A DNA stretch of 64,000 bases, from the NCBI GenBank assembly GCA_026018925.1, contig JAKSZU010000016.1, positions 34,157,377 to 34,221,376 of the forward strand, written 5' to 3'. Position 1 is the first letter of the stretch; each line of letters starts with the position of its first letter. Position numbers and translations under genes: made by a program. The notes under the pieces are model-generated. The model was given only the letters and a program-made list of their open reading frames with translations, did not search any database and was not told the DNA's origin. This document shows, piece by piece, positions 62,105 to 64,000 of the stretch. Origin of the DNA: Tupaia tana. Lineage: Eukaryota > Chordata > Mammalia > Scandentia > Tupaiidae.

Positions 62105-62745
62105 TACATTGCTATGATTTGAATGACTCCTTCTCCAAAATGCATGTGCTAAAATTTGGTGAGCCATTGTAATGGTATTGAAAGGGTGAAAACTTAGTCT
62201 GATTATAGTGTTGAAAAGTGAGTCCTTTAGGAAGTGATTAGGCATTGGTGGAGCCCTCATGGTTGAGTCGTGGTGAGTTTATGAGGAAAGGGAATGAGAC
62301 AGCCACTCTGCTCTGTGTGAGTTCACAATGTAAGCTCTTGGGACTCTGCAAGACGCCCACCAGACATGGCCCCTGGACCTTAGACCTCCAAACCATAAGC
62401 TGGATAAGCCTCATTTTTATATATTACCAGACTTGGGACCAGCAGGTGGCATAGTGGTTAAGGAGCTAAACTCCCACATAGTTGACCATGGTTTGAGTCC
62501 CGGACCCAGTGATTTGAAAGTCATGCCAGGTGCATGTGTGTACATGCCCAAAATCCCAAGAGGAGAAGAGGAGAAGGGACTGAAGTGTGGTTATACCCCC
62601 TGGGGAATGACTTCTCACTTTCTGGATCTCTGTCTCTTTGATAAGCACATGAGTGCAATAGCAAAAATCTCTCTCTCAAAAAATAAAAAAAATAAAATAA
62701 AAAATAAAATAAATTATCAGATATTTTGTTATTAGCATCAGAGGG
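62105..62745 (+). mobile_element. MaLR-type LTR split by a SINE-A
   Basis: TTGCTATGATTTGAATGACT start, CTTTAGGAAGTGATTAGGCA, TGGGACTCTGCAAGACGCCC, CCTTAGACCTCCAAACCATA; resumes after the SINE as GATATTTTGTTATTAGCATC. The THE1/MST/MLT1 order from start to end. Confidence 0.78.
62432..62714 (+). mobile_element. SINE-A inside the MaLR LTR
   Basis: GGGACCAGCAGGTGGCATAG head, tail GAGTGCAATAGCAAAAATC and an (AAAAT)n end. TTACCAGA before and TTATCAGA after. Confidence 0.93.
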
Positions 62746-63226
62746 GATCAGATACATGTCTTATGGCTTTCTTAGGAATATGCACCCAAAATAGCTCAGC
62801 ATGTCACCTAGGCTCACTGAATTTTCTGTGTCATGGACACCTGTATTGCCCGACACATCTCTCCTTTACTTTTCATTAATCACATCGACTCTTTGCTTAA
62901 CATGAAGTGACTACAGTATTCACGATGCAGAAGACTCCTCACTACTCCCTCCTCTCATTCACAATTGTTGCCTTTACAATTGCTCTGAAATCTATAAGAC
63001 ATAGGCACACATTATTCAGGACAATTTGGATATTGTGGTGCCCTGGTGATCATCTTAACCCCGACCCAAATAAATGCTCTTGCTTTATTTACTTTGCCTC
63101 AGCATTTCTCCGAAGCTGAAAATTAGGAGCAATTATATATGAACCCATCTAACTCACAGATCTTGGTGTCTCTAATAAAAGGAACCAGGAGACCTTGGAG
63201 AAATAGAGTTAGGGTGTAAAAGTATA
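62746..63226. other. Unassigned sequence
   Basis: Nothing recognised. Confidence 0.3.
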
Positions 63227-63237
63227 AGATGAACCTG

Positions 63238-63496
63238 AAGGACCAGCAGTTAGCATAATGGCTATGTAGCTGGACTCCCATGTAGGTAACCACGGTTTGA
63301 GTCCTGTACCCGGTGGCTTAAACTCATGCCAGCTGCGTGTGCGTGCGTGCCCAAGATCCCAAGAGGAGAATGGAGGAGAAGGGATTGTGGTGTGGCCATC
63401 CCCCCTGGGGGGTGATTTCTCGCTTTCTGTCTCTCTGTCTCTCTGTCTTCCTGGAGAGCGCACGCGCCCTATAGCAAAAACCTCTCTCAAAAAAAA
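63238..63496 (+). mobile_element. SINE-A, young
   Basis: AAGGACCAGCAGTTAGCATA head, GTGTGCGTGCGTGCCCAAGA, AGCGCACGCGCCCTATAGC. AGATGAACCTG before and AGATAAACCTG after. Confidence 0.95.
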
Positions 63497-63519
63497 GATA
63501 AACCTGGAACATTTGTGAT

Positions 63520-64000
63520 ACCAGAGAGTAAGTCAGCATTTTGTCATGGTGCTCCACAATAATGGGACATGTCCTGAAGACACCGAGGCCAAACTGAACA
63601 GGCCCCTCTGGGGCAATCTGAGCAACAAAATACGCTATGGTAGTAAGAGTTGCAGTGCATTTGCACATTAGAGGAAGTGGGTCACAACCCATTCACAAGG
63701 AAACTATACTGATACAAATAGATAAATAAAAGAAAAAAAAATAAATGGGGAAAAAAGGAAAGTTTTCCTCACAGAAGTCTAGCTAATAAATACAGAAGGA
63801 ATTGTGAAACTAGGACAAATCACCATCTGGAAAATACCACTGTCATAATTGTTTCAGGAAAAAATCTTCAGTGGATGTTCAAATCCGTGAGCCAAAGTAG
63901 GATGAGAAACAAGATACAAACAACGCCAAAGTACCTTTCCACAAGATAACGAATTACAAGGAGAAAAATAGTTACTTTATAGGGCAGAAGTCTGACTCAC
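63520..64000 (+). mobile_element. Probable old L1 3' region
   Basis: CAGTGGATGTTCAAATCCGT, TACCTTTCCACAAGATAACG and ATAGTTACTTTATAGGGCAG resemble old L1 3' UTR text; it runs off the window. A tentative assignment. Confidence 0.4.

Overview
Non-coding mammalian nuclear DNA with no protein-coding gene that I can support. Long introns or intergenic DNA are the natural reading. The placental-mammal signatures are MIR, L2, old L1 3' ends, MaLR LTRs and MER5/Charlie-type hAT fossils. On top of these lie about 80 copies of a lineage-specific tRNA-headed SINE. Human Alu and rodent B1/B2 elements are absent, but one older SINE carries a clear 7SL-RNA (Alu-domain) segment, and such SINEs are known only from Euarchontoglires. 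Together with an abundant tRNA-like SINE that also occurs with a doubled head, this best fits a colugo (Dermoptera). That is an inference without a database search; other mammals with their own tRNA SINEs are not excluded.

Working names used below. SINE-A (~230-250 bp): tRNA-like head with pol III boxes A and B, a body beginning near CCCAAGATCCCGAGAGGAG, a pyrimidine stretch, and a tail ending CCCTATAGCAAAAA. SINE-AB: A head and A tail but no body. SINE-B (~150-180 bp): the head joined directly to the pyrimidine stretch, then CTGGTCAAATT and an A/T-rich tail. SINE-C: an older, diverged form with a 7SL-like middle and an end resembling GAGACCCTGTC. '+' means head at left and tail at right.

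Layout. 0-31 kb is packed with SINEs nested in old L1 3' ends (1-790, 6.3-9.2 kb, 15.4-17.0 kb, 21.6-23.3 kb), an L1 ORF2 fossil at 28.5-29.2 kb and a 446-bp 5'-truncated retroposon with a 17-bp target duplication at 20.3-20.8 kb. 31-37 kb holds the 7SL-bearing SINE-C, a 75-bp mariner-like MITE (34.6 kb) and a solo retroviral LTR with a 4-bp duplication inside a SINE (35.4-36.1 kb). A CpG island with GC boxes and a CCAAT box lies at 37.4-37.9 kb. SINEs return at 38-45 kb, including a two-headed copy at 40.9-41.3 kb. From 45.5 to 54.9 kb SINEs become scarce (three copies in 9.4 kb), and a second CpG island lies at 53.4-54.2 kb. 55-64 kb is repeat-rich again and contains a perfect inverted repeat inside an AT/GT microsatellite (56.8-57.0 kb).

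The open reading frames of 60-205 codons are SINE translations, microsatellite translations, or stop-poor frames through the CpG islands. If a gene is present, the window most likely shows its promoter(s) and introns.
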